The notes: generated from the letters alone by a model not told the origin. A stretch of 44,826 nucleotides of DNA from an uncultured Eubacteriales bacterium (GCA_949283375.1 CASDSM010000012.1:1-44826), one strand, 5' to 3'. Numbered from the stretch's first letter, positions 6,535 through 14,066 are shown. Numbers and translations are program-made.

Positions 6535-8898
6535 CTACACCTCCAAATAGCTCAATTGGTTGGGTTCTATGACCAGTCCGGTCTCCGGATGGTAAAAGCG
6601 GGGCTGAAGGGCCAGCACGGCGTTGCCCAGCAGGGGGACCAGTCCGCCCTGCTGTTCCAGCTGTCCGAGCTGGAAGGCATAGAGGGAGATGGCATAGGGC
6701 CTTGCCGCCTCCAGAAGAGCCTTTTGCCGGCGGGGATCATGGGAGGCGGCATCGCCGCCCAGCGCCTGGATGAGGGAGGCTCCCTCCCCGTAGGGGACCA
6801 GGACATCGGTGGTCTCCTGCTCAAATACCTCAAACTGCCCTCCGGCCAGGGCAAAGGCCTGTCGCAGGCCGTATCTGGACGGACCGTCGGCGTACCGGGT
6901 GTTCCAGGAGAGCAGGTCAAAGAGAGTTCCGTGCTCTTTGAGGGGATAGTCCCGGGCCTGTCCCTTCATGTTCCGATAGAGATTTTGATAGTACTGTTCA
7001 ATGGCCGGGTCGGAGGAGAGGTCGTTTTCAAATTGCTCCGGACAATGCCGGAAGGCGGAGAGGAGCTGCAGGGTGGCGGTCTTGGCCGCCTGAATTTCCG
7101 GCAGCCTGCCGAGGTTTTCGTCCGAGCAGGTGAGCAGATAGACCGGGGAGGGGGTGGAGGACTCCCCGTTGCGGTTGCAGCGCCCGGCGGACTGCACCGC
7201 GCTGTCCATCCCCGCCGTGAGCCGGACTACCATCCCAAAGGAGAGGTCCACTCCCGCCTCAATGACCTGGGTGGAGACGCAGAGCACCCTGTCCCCGCCG
7301 TTTCGGCTCCGCTCGAGGGCAGCGGTCAGCCGGTCCAGGGTGTCCCTCCGGTGCCGGGGACACATGGAGGCGGAGAGGTGGAAGGAGATCAGACCGGGCA
7401 GGCAGAGCTGCTGGTAGAGAAAAGCGGCCTCGCGCCGGTTGTTGCAGACCACCAGCAGGCTGGAGGTGTCCTCCAGCCTGTCCCGGAGCCAGATGGGGAT
7501 CTCCTCCAGACGAAGCTGTCCGGCGTCGGTGAGCGCGGTCCGGCGGAAGGGGTCCCAGAGTGCCGGGTCGTAGGGGACCAGCCCCTCCAGAGCGCCCCGG
7601 ATGGGATGGTCCACCGCCCCCAGAGAGGGCTGGGTGGCGGAGCAGAGGACAACGGTGGCCCCGCAGACTTCTGACAGGAAGTTGACCGCCAGATTGAACA
7701 GGGTGATCAGCTTGGAGGGGACGGTCTGCACCTCGTCAATGACGATCACGCTGTCACAGAGGGCCTGAAACCGGCGGATGCAGCTGGTCTTGCCGGAAAA
7801 GAGGGTGTTGAGCAGCTGGACCAGGGTGGTGATGATGACGGGGGCGTTCCAGCTCTCCAGCAGTAGTTCCCTGGGGTCCAGCCGCTCCCCCTCCGGCTGG
7901 GGCCGGACGAGGTTGGAATGGTGTTCGAGCACCAGGCGGTCCTCCCCGATGGCATCACGGAGGACGGCAGCGTTCTGCTCCAGAATGCTCAGCAGGGGAA
8001 AGGTGAAGATCAGGCGGCGCTTTCCGTGGGCCGCAGCGTGGGCCAGGGCAAACCGGAGGGCGCTGAGGGTCTTTCCGCCGCCGGTGGGCACGTTCAGCCG
8101 GTAGACTCCGCAGGGGCGTTCCCCGGCGGCCCGGCACTGGCGGGAGATCTCCTGCCGGGCGCGGTCCACAGGGGTGTCCGAGGGGAAGCGGCCCAGCAGC
8201 CTGTCCAACCGGGCCAGCAGGCGATGCCAGAGCGGAACCGGGTCCTCCGGCCAGTCCGGGGGAGAGATGAGGGTCAGAAAGGCCGCCGTGTCGTGCCGGT
8301 CCCCCTCGATCACTGCCGAGAGGAGAAGGCGGGCCAGCAGGCCCAGATGGAAGAAGATCTCCTCCTCTGGCTGGCTGTTCGCCCACTGAAAGACGGGGAG
8401 AAGCTGCCTCAGGGCCTGCTGAAAGCGGGCGTCCAGCTCTTCCTGAGCGGCGCACTGGACCAGGAACTGCTCCACCGACTCCTGATAGAGGGCGTCGTCC
8501 CATTCCATCCGGTGGTCAAAGCCGGAGCGCTTCCGGGCGTCCACGCAGTCAAAGAGCCCATGATGTGCTCCGGCGGCGTAGGCCAGCAGCTCGGCGGCCA
8601 TGTCGGTATAGTCGGTAAACTGTCCTGGGTGGTGATATCGCTCCAGCAGATAGCGGACCGCCCCGTGGGTGTGGATCACCGAGCCCCGCCTTCCGACGCC
8701 GTCCTCGATATAAGCCTTGAATGAGGACGTGAATTTGCCTGAATCATGAAGTAATGCCGCCAGATAGCCTGCCTCGTCCAGTGAGACGGACCGGAGACAT
8801 CGCCCGGCGATGTCGGCGGTGTTCCGGCAGTGCTCCTGGACGGTCTGGACTCGGCAGGAGCCATCCTCCTCCGGACGGAGATGTGCGGGGTAGCGCAC
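6535..8898 (-). CDS. cas3: CRISPR-associated helicase-nuclease Cas3 (type I-C)
   Basis: This 787-residue Cas3 is recruited by target-bound Cascade to nick and degrade DNA. It has an N-terminal HD nuclease (His51-Asp52 in LLHDSGKF; His112-His113 in AHHGLFD) and a superfamily 2 helicase (Walker A PTGGGKT 271-277, DEVQ 388-391, SAT 420-422). I choose the GTG at 8898 because GGGAGG lies 7 nt upstream and the product starts like other I-C Cas3 proteins (YPAHLRPEEDG). The in-frame ATG at 8952 has no ribosome site and would lie inside the CreR promoter. The gene is first in the cas operon, about 200 nt from its promoter. Confidence 0.96.
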   Translation of the reverse strand: MRYPAHLRPEEDGSCRVQTVQEHCRNTADIAGRCLRSVSLDEAGYLAALLHDSGKFTSSFKAYIEDGVGRRGSVIHTHGAVRYLLERYHHPGQFTDYTDMAAELLAYAAGAHHGLFDCVDARKRSGFDHRMEWDDALYQESVEQFLVQCAAQEELDARFQQALRQLLPVFQWANSQPEEEIFFHLGLLARLLLSAVIEGDRHDTAAFLTLISPPDWPEDPVPLWHRLLARLDRLLGRFPSDTPVDRARQEISRQCRAAGERPCGVYRLNVPTGGGKTLSALRFALAHAAAHGKRRLIFTFPLLSILEQNAAVLRDAIGEDRLVLEHHSNLVRPQPEGERLDPRELLLESWNAPVIITTLVQLLNTLFSGKTSCIRRFQALCDSVIVIDEVQTVPSKLITLFNLAVNFLSEVCGATVVLCSATQPSLGAVDHPIRGALEGLVPYDPALWDPFRRTALTDAGQLRLEEIPIWLRDRLEDTSSLLVVCNNRREAAFLYQQLCLPGLISFHLSASMCPRHRRDTLDRLTAALERSRNGGDRVLCVSTQVIEAGVDLSFGMVVRLTAGMDSAVQSAGRCNRNGESSTPSPVYLLTCSDENLGRLPEIQAAKTATLQLLSAFRHCPEQFENDLSSDPAIEQYYQNLYRNMKGQARDYPLKEHGTLFDLLSWNTRYADGPSRYGLRQAFALAGGQFEVFEQETTDVLVPYGEGASLIQALGGDAASHDPRRQKALLEAARPYAISLYAFQLGQLEQQGGLVPLLGNAVLALQPRFYHPETGLVIEPNQLSYLEV

Positions 8899-8924
8899 AG
8901 GCAGACCTCCCTTCCTGGAAACGG

Positions 8925-8953
8925 TTGCGGATGGAGATAAAATTGGGTACAAT
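8925..8953 (+). promoter_or_regulatory. Promoter of the CreR-like RNA
   Basis: A -35 box TTGCGG (8925-8930) and -10 box TACAAT (8948-8953) are separated by exactly 17 bp on the plus strand. The predicted start near 8960 falls just before the repeat-like hairpin. The -10 hexamer is the same as that of the cas promoter. The promoter lies over the cas3 5' region and points away from cas3. Confidence 0.75.
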
Positions 8954-8959
8954 AGAGCT

Positions 8960-9078
8960 GTCAGACAGAGGGGACCTCTGCCTGTGGATTGAAAGGTGGA
9001 AATGGGGTTAAAGGCTCACGGGCCGCATCCCAGAGGGCGCTGCGGACATCCGGTTCGCGGCGCCCTCGCGCCATTTTT
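8960..9078 (+). ncRNA. CreR-like RNA: degenerate CRISPR repeat plus spacer targeting the cas promoter
   Basis: The unit is a promoter (8925-8953), a repeat-like segment (8963-8995), a spacer-like segment (from 8996) and a terminator (9033-9078). The repeat-like segment has a CAGAGG/CCTCTG hairpin and ends GTGGATTGAAAG, which equals the last 12 nt of the array repeat except the final base. The next 17 nt match minus-strand positions 9158-9142 at all positions except 6 and 12. That site has the I-C PAM TTC (9161-9159) and its 34-nt protospacer covers the -35 box of the cas promoter. Degenerate mini-CRISPRs that guide Cascade to repress cas genes (CreR) are known from other subtypes. Repeat, match and PAM are seen directly; the function is inferred. 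Confidence 0.82.
9033..9078 (+). terminator. Terminator-like hairpin of the CreR-like RNA
   Basis: Positions 9033-9047 pair with 9053-9067 over 15 bp, including two G-T wobbles, with a 5-nt loop. A T5 run (9074-9078) begins 6 nt after the stem on the plus strand. On the minus strand no U-run follows, so the cas transcript, which crosses it, should not stop here. It would be a strong structure in the cas 5' untranslated region. Confidence 0.65.
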
Positions 9079-9104
9079 CGGTCCGGTCATTTTACTTGGA
9101 CAAA

Positions 9105-9133
9105 ATTGTAACATGTGGCGCTGCTGTTGTCAA
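9105..9133 (-). promoter_or_regulatory. Promoter of the cas operon
   Basis: On the minus strand a consensus -35 TTGACA (9128-9133) is followed by 17 bp and TACAAT (9105-9110). The predicted start near 9098 leaves about 200 nt of untranslated leader before the cas3 GTG. It is the only strong promoter seen upstream of the tightly packed cas genes. Confidence 0.85.
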
Positions 9134-9161
9134 CAAGGAGTTTTAAACCCATATCCACGAA
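9125..9161 (-). promoter_or_regulatory. Protospacer-like operator over the cas -35 box
   Basis: On the minus strand, PAM TTC (9161-9159) is followed by GTGGATATGGGTTTAAA (9158-9142), which matches the CreR-like spacer. A 34-nt I-C protospacer from 9158 ends at 9125 and so includes the -35 hexamer (9128-9133). Cascade bound here would block RNA polymerase. Pairing stops after position 17, which would disfavour full Cas3-mediated attack on the chromosome. Confidence 0.78.
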
Positions 9162-9283
9162 ATGATAGTATGAATTGGAGAGCGCACCATCCGCCGGTCA
9201 AAGGCTCCATGTCCCGCCCGCAGGTGATGGAACCGGCGGTTCCTGAATAGTCTGTCTGGAGGACTGAGAAGGGGGCGGTGCGC

Positions 9284-10726
9284 ATGCAGGTGCTCGAGCG
9301 GCTCTCGGCGCTGGCCTGGGGCTGGCCGACGGTGGGCCTTTTTCTGCTCACCGGGACGTATTATACCCTACGCAGCGGCTGCTTCCCCCTCTTTGGCCTG
9401 CGGGAGTGGTGGGGCGCAACGGTGGGGCGAGCGGCGCGGCGGACGGAGGGCGGCGGCGGACTGAGCGCGATGCAGACCATCTCCACCGCCCTGGCCGCCA
9501 CGCTGGGCACGGGGTCCATCGCCGGGGTGGCGACGGCGCTCACCTTCGGCGGGCCGGGGGCGGTGTTCTGGATGTGGGTGTCTGCCCTGCTGGGGATGAT
9601 GACCGGCTGGGCGGAGAAAGCCCTCTCCATCTCCCTGCGCCGCCGGACGGCGGACGGCTGGGCGGGCGGGCCGATGCTCTGGCTGGAGCTGGCAGGCCTG
9701 CCTGCCCTGGGGAAGCTCTTTGCCCTCGCGGTGGTCCTATCCTCCTTCGGGATGGGGAATCTCGTGCAGGCCAACTCGATGGCCCAGTCGATGGAGAGCG
9801 CCTTCGGCGTGCCGCCCCTCGTGACCGGGCTGACCGCCGCGGCGGTGACCGGCCTCGCCCTCGCCGGGGGCGTGCGCCGCCTGGGATGGCTCTGCGAGCG
9901 ATTGGTGCCGGTGATGGCGCTTGGCTATCTCGCGGCGGGACTCTGGGTGATCGCCGCCCATCTCCCCGCCCTCCCGGGGGCGCTGGCCGCCATCCTGTCA
10001 GGGGCCCTCGGGCCGGAGGCGGTCTCCGGCGGACTGGGCGCGGCGGCCCTCCAGTACGGCCTCGCGCGCGGGGTGGCGACCAATGAGGCGGGGCTGGGCT
10101 CCACCCCCCTCGTCCACTGCGCCGCCGCCAACACCGACGCGCGCGCGGAGGGGATGTGGGGCATCTTCGAGGTCTTCTGCTCCACCCTCCTGGTCTGCAC
10201 CGTCACCGCCCTCGCTATCCTCACCTCCGGCGCCTGCCGCCTGGGAGAGACCGCCCTGACCGGCGCGCAGCTGACCGCCGCCGCCTTCTCCACTGTGCTC
10301 GGCGATTGGGGCGGGCCCTTTGTCGCCCTCTGCCTGGCGCTCTTTGGCTTTACCACCCTGCTCGGCTGGAGCTGGTACGGCCGCTGCGGCCTCGCCTGGC
10401 TCGCCGGCGGCAGGGGAGAGGGGGCCTACCGCGCCGCCTTTCTCGCCGCCGTCTGCGCCGGGAGCTGCCTCGCCCTCCGGCCGGTCTGGCTGCTCGCCGA
10501 CTGCTTCAACGCCCTGATGGCCTGGCCCAGTCTGACCGCCCTCCTGCTCTGGTCCGGCCGCGCCCTGGAGATCCTCCGCGGCGTGGATAGGACGGGCGCT
10601 GCGGGGCACACTGGGGGAGAGGTGATGTCACATGAGCAAAAAGAGAGGGCAGCACGGCGAGAGAGGGCCGGATATCCCGGACGATCTCCGCCTGAATCCC
10701 GAGCAGCGCCTGTGCGCAAGGTTTGA
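9284..10726 (+). CDS. Sodium:alanine/glycine symporter (AGCS family)
   Basis: This is an integral membrane protein of about 480 residues with roughly ten hydrophobic segments. It imports alanine or glycine with sodium. The AGCS signature is near the N-terminus (GGLSAMQTISTALAATLGTGSIAGVA), followed by GGPGAVFWMWVSALLGMMTGWAEKAL and later VATNEAGLGSTPLVHCAA. The start is the ATG at 9284 or the GTG at 9278; GAAGGGGG in front fits the ATG better. The last 30 residues are basic and run into the small ORF at 10632 in another frame, so the true C-terminus may be under relaxed constraint. No glycine-riboswitch motif was found upstream. Substrate choice is inferred from the family. Confidence 0.92.
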   Translation: MQVLERLSALAWGWPTVGLFLLTGTYYTLRSGCFPLFGLREWWGATVGRAARRTEGGGGLSAMQTISTALAATLGTGSIAGVATALTFGGPGAVFWMWVSALLGMMTGWAEKALSISLRRRTADGWAGGPMLWLELAGLPALGKLFALAVVLSSFGMGNLVQANSMAQSMESAFGVPPLVTGLTAAAVTGLALAGGVRRLGWLCERLVPVMALGYLAAGLWVIAAHLPALPGALAAILSGALGPEAVSGGLGAAALQYGLARGVATNEAGLGSTPLVHCAAANTDARAEGMWGIFEVFCSTLLVCTVTALAILTSGACRLGETALTGAQLTAAAFSTVLGDWGGPFVALCLALFGFTTLLGWSWYGRCGLAWLAGGRGEGAYRAAFLAAVCAGSCLALRPVWLLADCFNALMAWPSLTALLLWSGRALEILRGVDRTGAAGHTGGEVMSHEQKERAARRERAGYPGRSPPESRAAPVRKV

Positions 10727-10817
10727 CCAGCGGAGCCTCGCGGACTTTCCCATCGCCTTGCCGGAGGAGATGGGTTTTCGCGTGGTGGACAACTGCGCAG
10801 AGGAGCACACCATGTAG
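10632..10817 (+). CDS. Small hypothetical protein overlapping the symporter 3' end
   Basis: This 61-residue ORF starts 7 nt after GAGAGGTG and overlaps the symporter by 95 nt in another frame. Its third codon positions are strongly G/C, like real genes around it, and the peptide is highly charged (MSKKRGQHGERG...). I do not recognise a family. It is followed by a hairpin at 10832. The clear ribosome site and codon use favour a real gene translated by coupling to the symporter, but a chance frame is possible. Confidence 0.45.
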   Translation: MSKKRGQHGERGPDIPDDLRLNPEQRLCARFDQRSLADFPIALPEEMGFRVVDNCAEEHTM

Positions 10818-10831
10818 GCAGTCAGAAACAA

Positions 10832-10861
10832 GGGGCGCACAGCATCTCCGCTGTGCGCCCC
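10832..10861. terminator. Bidirectional terminator
   Basis: A perfect 12-bp stem (10832-10843 with 10850-10861) encloses a 6-nt loop. On the minus strand TTGTTT follows, so it best serves the ATP-grasp operon. It also closes the symporter unit from the other side. Confidence 0.75.
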
Positions 10862-10877
10862 TCGGCGTAGCGCTCGG

Positions 10878-12071
10878 TTAGTGATTTGCGCTGAGCACGT
10901 CCTGATAGAACTGGTCCAGCTCCTCCTTCGTGGCGAAGGTGGCGACGTACATCTGATTGCCCATCGCGTCCGCCAGGGCGTCCGGGATGCGGTCCACCAT
11001 GCGGATATGGCCGGCGTACTTGCTCATGATGTCGGTGTGGCTCATGGCGAAGTTCTTGCCGTCCCGCCGGCCGGCATAGGCGCAGAAGGCGTGCTGGCCC
11101 ACCGGCATGGTGGAGCGGTCGAAGGCGATCATATCCGCCCAGATCTTGTACACGTCAGTGCTGTGGGCGAAGTCGATCATATCGGGGGTGAAGCCGCCGC
11201 AGGGGCGCATATTCACCTCCAGGGCGACGATGTCTCCCTTCTTGCCGAGGCCCTGGTCCCGCGTGAGGCGGAAGAACTCAAAGTGGACGAACCGGCTCCG
11301 CACGCCGAAGCTCTTCACCGTCGCGCGGCCGGCGCGGCGGGTGTCCTCCGGCAGATCCTTGAGGATATAGTAGATGGAGTTGTCCGAGTTGTTCACGATG
11401 TCCATGATGGAGTTGGGCGTGACGTTGCCCGTCTCAAACATCGGCTCGCCGTGCGAGTCGATGATCGCGTCGTAGGAGTTGACCTCACCGTCGATGAACT
11501 CCTCCATGATATACTGCGTGCCCGGCCACTTGTGCTCGAAGAAGCGGTAGAGGTCGGCGTCGGAGGAGAGCTTGAAGGTGTGCGAGGCGCCCACGCCGTT
11601 GTCCGGCTTGACCACGACGGGATAGCCCACCTCGGCGATGAACTCCAGGCAGTTCTTCGGCGTGTCCACCAGATGATAGCGCGCGACCGGGATGCCCGCC
11701 TGCCGGTAGAACTCCTTCATGCGCGACTTGAACTTGATGCGGGGGATGTCGCTGGTCTGGAAGCCGGTGGTGATGTTGAAGGCGGTGCGCAGCGCCGCGT
11801 CCCGCTCCAGCCAGTACTCATTGTTGGACTCCAGCCAGTCGATCTTGCCGTGCTTGAAGATGAGGAAGGCGACCGCGCGGTAGACCGAGTCATAGTTCTC
11901 CAGGCTGTCCACCTTGTAATACTCGTTCAGGCTGTCCTTCAGTTCCTGGGTCAGCTCCTCATAGGGCGCGTCGCCGATGCCGAGGACGTTCAGGCCGTTC
12001 TTCTTCAGCTCGCGGCAGAACAGCCAGTAGTTGGTGGGGAAGTTGGGGGAGATAAAGATAAAATTCTTCAT
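10878..12071 (-). CDS. ATP-grasp ligase of unknown substrate
   Basis: This is a 397-residue ATP-grasp protein of the carbamoyl-phosphate-synthase/biotin-carboxylase type. It has a Rossmann-like N-terminus (KNFIFISPNFPTNYWLF), the nucleotide-binding strand GYPVVVKPDNGVGAS around residue 150-164, the hinge YIMEEFIDGEVNSYDAII, and the metal-binding end VALEVNMRPCGGFTPDM. Enzymes of this fold join a carboxylate to an amine or thiol through an acyl phosphate. It is the last gene of an operon behind two esterases and starts about 50 nt after the second. A peptide- or amide-forming role is inferred; the substrate cannot be read from the sequence. Confidence 0.85.
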   Translation of the reverse strand: MKNFIFISPNFPTNYWLFCRELKKNGLNVLGIGDAPYEELTQELKDSLNEYYKVDSLENYDSVYRAVAFLIFKHGKIDWLESNNEYWLERDAALRTAFNITTGFQTSDIPRIKFKSRMKEFYRQAGIPVARYHLVDTPKNCLEFIAEVGYPVVVKPDNGVGASHTFKLSSDADLYRFFEHKWPGTQYIMEEFIDGEVNSYDAIIDSHGEPMFETGNVTPNSIMDIVNNSDNSIYYILKDLPEDTRRAGRATVKSFGVRSRFVHFEFFRLTRDQGLGKKGDIVALEVNMRPCGGFTPDMIDFAHSTDVYKIWADMIAFDRSTMPVGQHAFCAYAGRRDGKNFAMSHTDIMSKYAGHIRMVDRIPDALADAMGNQMYVATFATKEELDQFYQDVLSANH

Positions 12072-12121
12072 GGTGGGTTCTCTCTCTTTCTATTCAGTTT
12101 TTTATCACAGGAGGCCTTGCC

Positions 12122-12874
12122 TTAGCTGAGCAGATAGGGGACAAAGTAGGCCACCTGCATGTACCACCAGGACCAGTCGTGCGCACAGTCCGCGCCCCAG
12201 AAGTCCACCCAGGCGTGCACGCCCTTGCTCTTGAGGATATATTGCAGGCTGCGCGTGGAGTCCGGGATCTCCCACGGCCCCTGGCCGCAGCAGATGACCG
12301 CCTTTTTCTGGTTGTACTCGGCGATGAACGGGTGATCGGAGGGCATCCCGCCGAGGTAGTGGATGGGGGAGTTGCGGTAGACGACGTCATCCATATAGCT
12401 GCCGAAGCCGTACTCGGCGGTGTAGATCCCGCTCAGGGCGAGCAGGCGGTCAAAGAGGTCGGGGCGGCGGAAATAGAGGTTGGCCGCGTGGGTCGCCCCC
12501 AGGCTGGCGCCGAAGACCATCACGCCGGGGTAGCCGGTCCAGCCGTTGCGGCGGTTGACCATGTCGCGCATAAAGGGGACCATCTCATCGGTGATGAAGT
12601 TGATCCACTGCTCGTAGCGCCGGATGCGCCAGTAGGGGTCCCCGGCGGTGTCCGACCAGGTCTCCGCGTCGATCGTGTCGATGGAGAAGACCATCACCTG
12701 GCCCGAGTTGATCCACGGCCACCAGGCGTCCGTCATCTTGAAGTTCTCAAAGTCAAAGAACCGCCCGTTCTGACAGGGGATGAAGAGCACCGGCCGGCCT
12801 GCATGGCCATAGACCTTGCACTCCATGTCCCGGCCGAGGGCCGGGCTGTACTGCTTGAAATATTGTACTTCCAT
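12122..12874 (-). CDS. Alpha/beta-hydrolase esterase, second copy
   Basis: This 250-residue esterase of the EstD/Fes-like alpha/beta-hydrolase fold has the nucleophile elbow GASLGA (VMVFGASLGATHAAN) and a late His region (CAHDWSWW). The ATG at 12874 is preferred because GAGGAG lies 8 nt upstream; the GTG 24 nt earlier lacks one. It has no signal peptide, so it acts in the cytoplasm. It is paired with a second esterase just upstream and an ATP-grasp ligase downstream. The two esterases share layout but are clearly diverged. Confidence 0.86.
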   Translation of the reverse strand: MEVQYFKQYSPALGRDMECKVYGHAGRPVLFIPCQNGRFFDFENFKMTDAWWPWINSGQVMVFSIDTIDAETWSDTAGDPYWRIRRYEQWINFITDEMVPFMRDMVNRRNGWTGYPGVMVFGASLGATHAANLYFRRPDLFDRLLALSGIYTAEYGFGSYMDDVVYRNSPIHYLGGMPSDHPFIAEYNQKKAVICCGQGPWEIPDSTRSLQYILKSKGVHAWVDFWGADCAHDWSWWYMQVAYFVPYLLS

Positions 12875-12901
12875 CTCTTTCTCTCCTCTCTTGCCCACAG
12901 A

Positions 12902-13666
12902 TCACGGCTCGTAGAGCAGGGTGCGCAGGAAGAAGGGGATCTGCCGCTCCCAGCTCGCCTCATTGTGGTTGCCGCCGGGGATGATACGGCAGGTGAGATT
13001 CATCCGCCGGTCGAGCAGCAGGCTGCTCACGCGGCGGAACTGCCGCTGCATGTTGTCCCGGAAGCCCAGCTCGCGCGAGCCGTAGTCCATGTAGAGCACC
13101 GTGTCGGGGTCAAACGGAGCGGTCTTGACCAGACGCTCCACCTGTGACGCCGCCAGCCAGAGGGAGGGGGAGAGGGCTGCGGCCTTGCCGAAGACGTGAT
13201 TGTACTGCAGCACCGCATAGACGCTCATCAGCCCGCCCATCGAGCTGCCGGCGATCCAGGTGTGCCTCCGGTCGGGCAGGGTGCGGTAGCGCTGGTCGAT
13301 CTCCGGCTTGAACACCTTGGTGAACCATTCCATCGTCTTCTCCCCGCAGCCGACGATCCGCCCGAACTGCGGGTCCATAAAGATGAAGGGGGAGTATTCG
13401 CGCAGACGCCCGTTGTCCGGGCTGTGATTGCACTCCACAGCCGCGACGATGACAGGGGAGTCGGTGTAGTCCAGATAGTCCGCCATCCGCCAGCTCCGGC
13501 CGTAGGTGGCGTCCTCGTCAAAGAAGACGTTGTGCCCGTCAAACATATACAGCACCGGAAAGCGCTGTTCCGGCTCGGACTTGTACATCGTCGGCAGGTA
13601 GACATAGGCGCGCCGCGGGACATCTCCCGTCAGCTCCGGGATGGTAATCTCCCATTTCTCTACCAT
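12902..13666 (-). CDS. Alpha/beta-hydrolase esterase, first copy
   Basis: This 254-residue putative esterase belongs to the enterochelin-esterase/EstD-like group. It has RAYVYLPTMY followed by FPVLYMFDGHNVFFDE near the N-terminus, the nucleophile motif GSSMGG, and the catalytic His in IIPGGNHNEASWE. AGGAG precedes the ATG at 13666. It heads a three-gene operon with its own promoter at 13718-13746. Such enzymes cleave esters of acyl or siderophore-type compounds. Next to an ATP-grasp ligase, a role in making or recycling an acylated small molecule is possible but not shown. Confidence 0.88.
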   Translation of the reverse strand: MVEKWEITIPELTGDVPRRAYVYLPTMYKSEPEQRFPVLYMFDGHNVFFDEDATYGRSWRMADYLDYTDSPVIVAAVECNHSPDNGRLREYSPFIFMDPQFGRIVGCGEKTMEWFTKVFKPEIDQRYRTLPDRRHTWIAGSSMGGLMSVYAVLQYNHVFGKAAALSPSLWLAASQVERLVKTAPFDPDTVLYMDYGSRELGFRDNMQRQFRRVSSLLLDRRMNLTCRIIPGGNHNEASWERQIPFFLRTLLYEP

Positions 13667-13717
13667 GATACATGGCTCCTTTCCCGGCAGACGGCCCCGG
13701 GCCGCCTCCAGGACTTT

Positions 13718-13746
13718 AGTGTAGCATAGTCGTAAAGAAAAAGCAA
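13718..13746 (-). promoter_or_regulatory. Promoter of the esterase/ATP-grasp operon
   Basis: On the minus strand TTGCTT (13741-13746) and TACACT (13718-13723) are 17 bp apart, placing the start about 45 nt upstream of the first esterase ATG. Confidence 0.65.
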
Positions 13747-13805
13747 TTCCCCCCGCCGCCGGAAGATGGGCTGGAGGGGGGAGAATGCAGTTTTTTCCAC
13801 CGGCG

Positions 13806-14066
13806 TCAGTCCCGGATGGAGGAGATGTATCTGCAGATGGCGTCCACCGCCTCCCGCTCGTCCTCTCCCACGCCGGAGACGGTGACGATCGTGCCCTGAC
13901 AGATGCCGGCGGCGAGCAGGCGGAGCAGGTTTTTCGGGTCGGCCGGGCGCTGTCCGCCGGTGATGGTGAGCTGACAGGAGAACTCGTTGGCGAGCCGGAC
14001 CAGACGGCTGGCAGGCAGGGCGTGCAGCCCGGTGCGGTTGATCACAGTGACCTGCTGGGAATACAT
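13806..14066 (-). CDS. HPr-family phosphocarrier-like protein, noncanonical
   Basis: This 86-residue HPr fold protein keeps the phosphorylatable His15 (NRTGLHALPAS). It has Leu instead of Arg at position 17 and Asn instead of Ser at the regulatory position 46 (DPKNLLRLLAAG). In ordinary HPr, His15 carries phosphate from enzyme I, Arg17 helps transfer, and Ser46 is modified by HPr kinase. Replacement of both suggests a specialised or regulatory paralogue rather than the main PTS carrier. The ATG at 14066 has GGAGGT at 8-nt spacing; the two earlier in-frame starts fit worse. It is monocistronic with its own promoter. Confidence 0.88.
   Translation of the reverse strand: MYSQQVTVINRTGLHALPASRLVRLANEFSCQLTITGGQRPADPKNLLRLLAAGICQGTIVTVSGVGEDEREAVDAICRYISSIRD

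Noticed and set aside
8899-8952. N-terminal extension of cas3 to an ATG at 8952
   Set aside because: No ribosome site, an atypical N-terminus and overlap with the CreR promoter; the GTG at 8898 has GGGAGG at good spacing.
9160-9283. Possible glycine riboswitch before the AGCS symporter
   Set aside because: An 8-bp inverted repeat (9191-9198, 9232-9239) is present, but none of the conserved glycine aptamer segments are.
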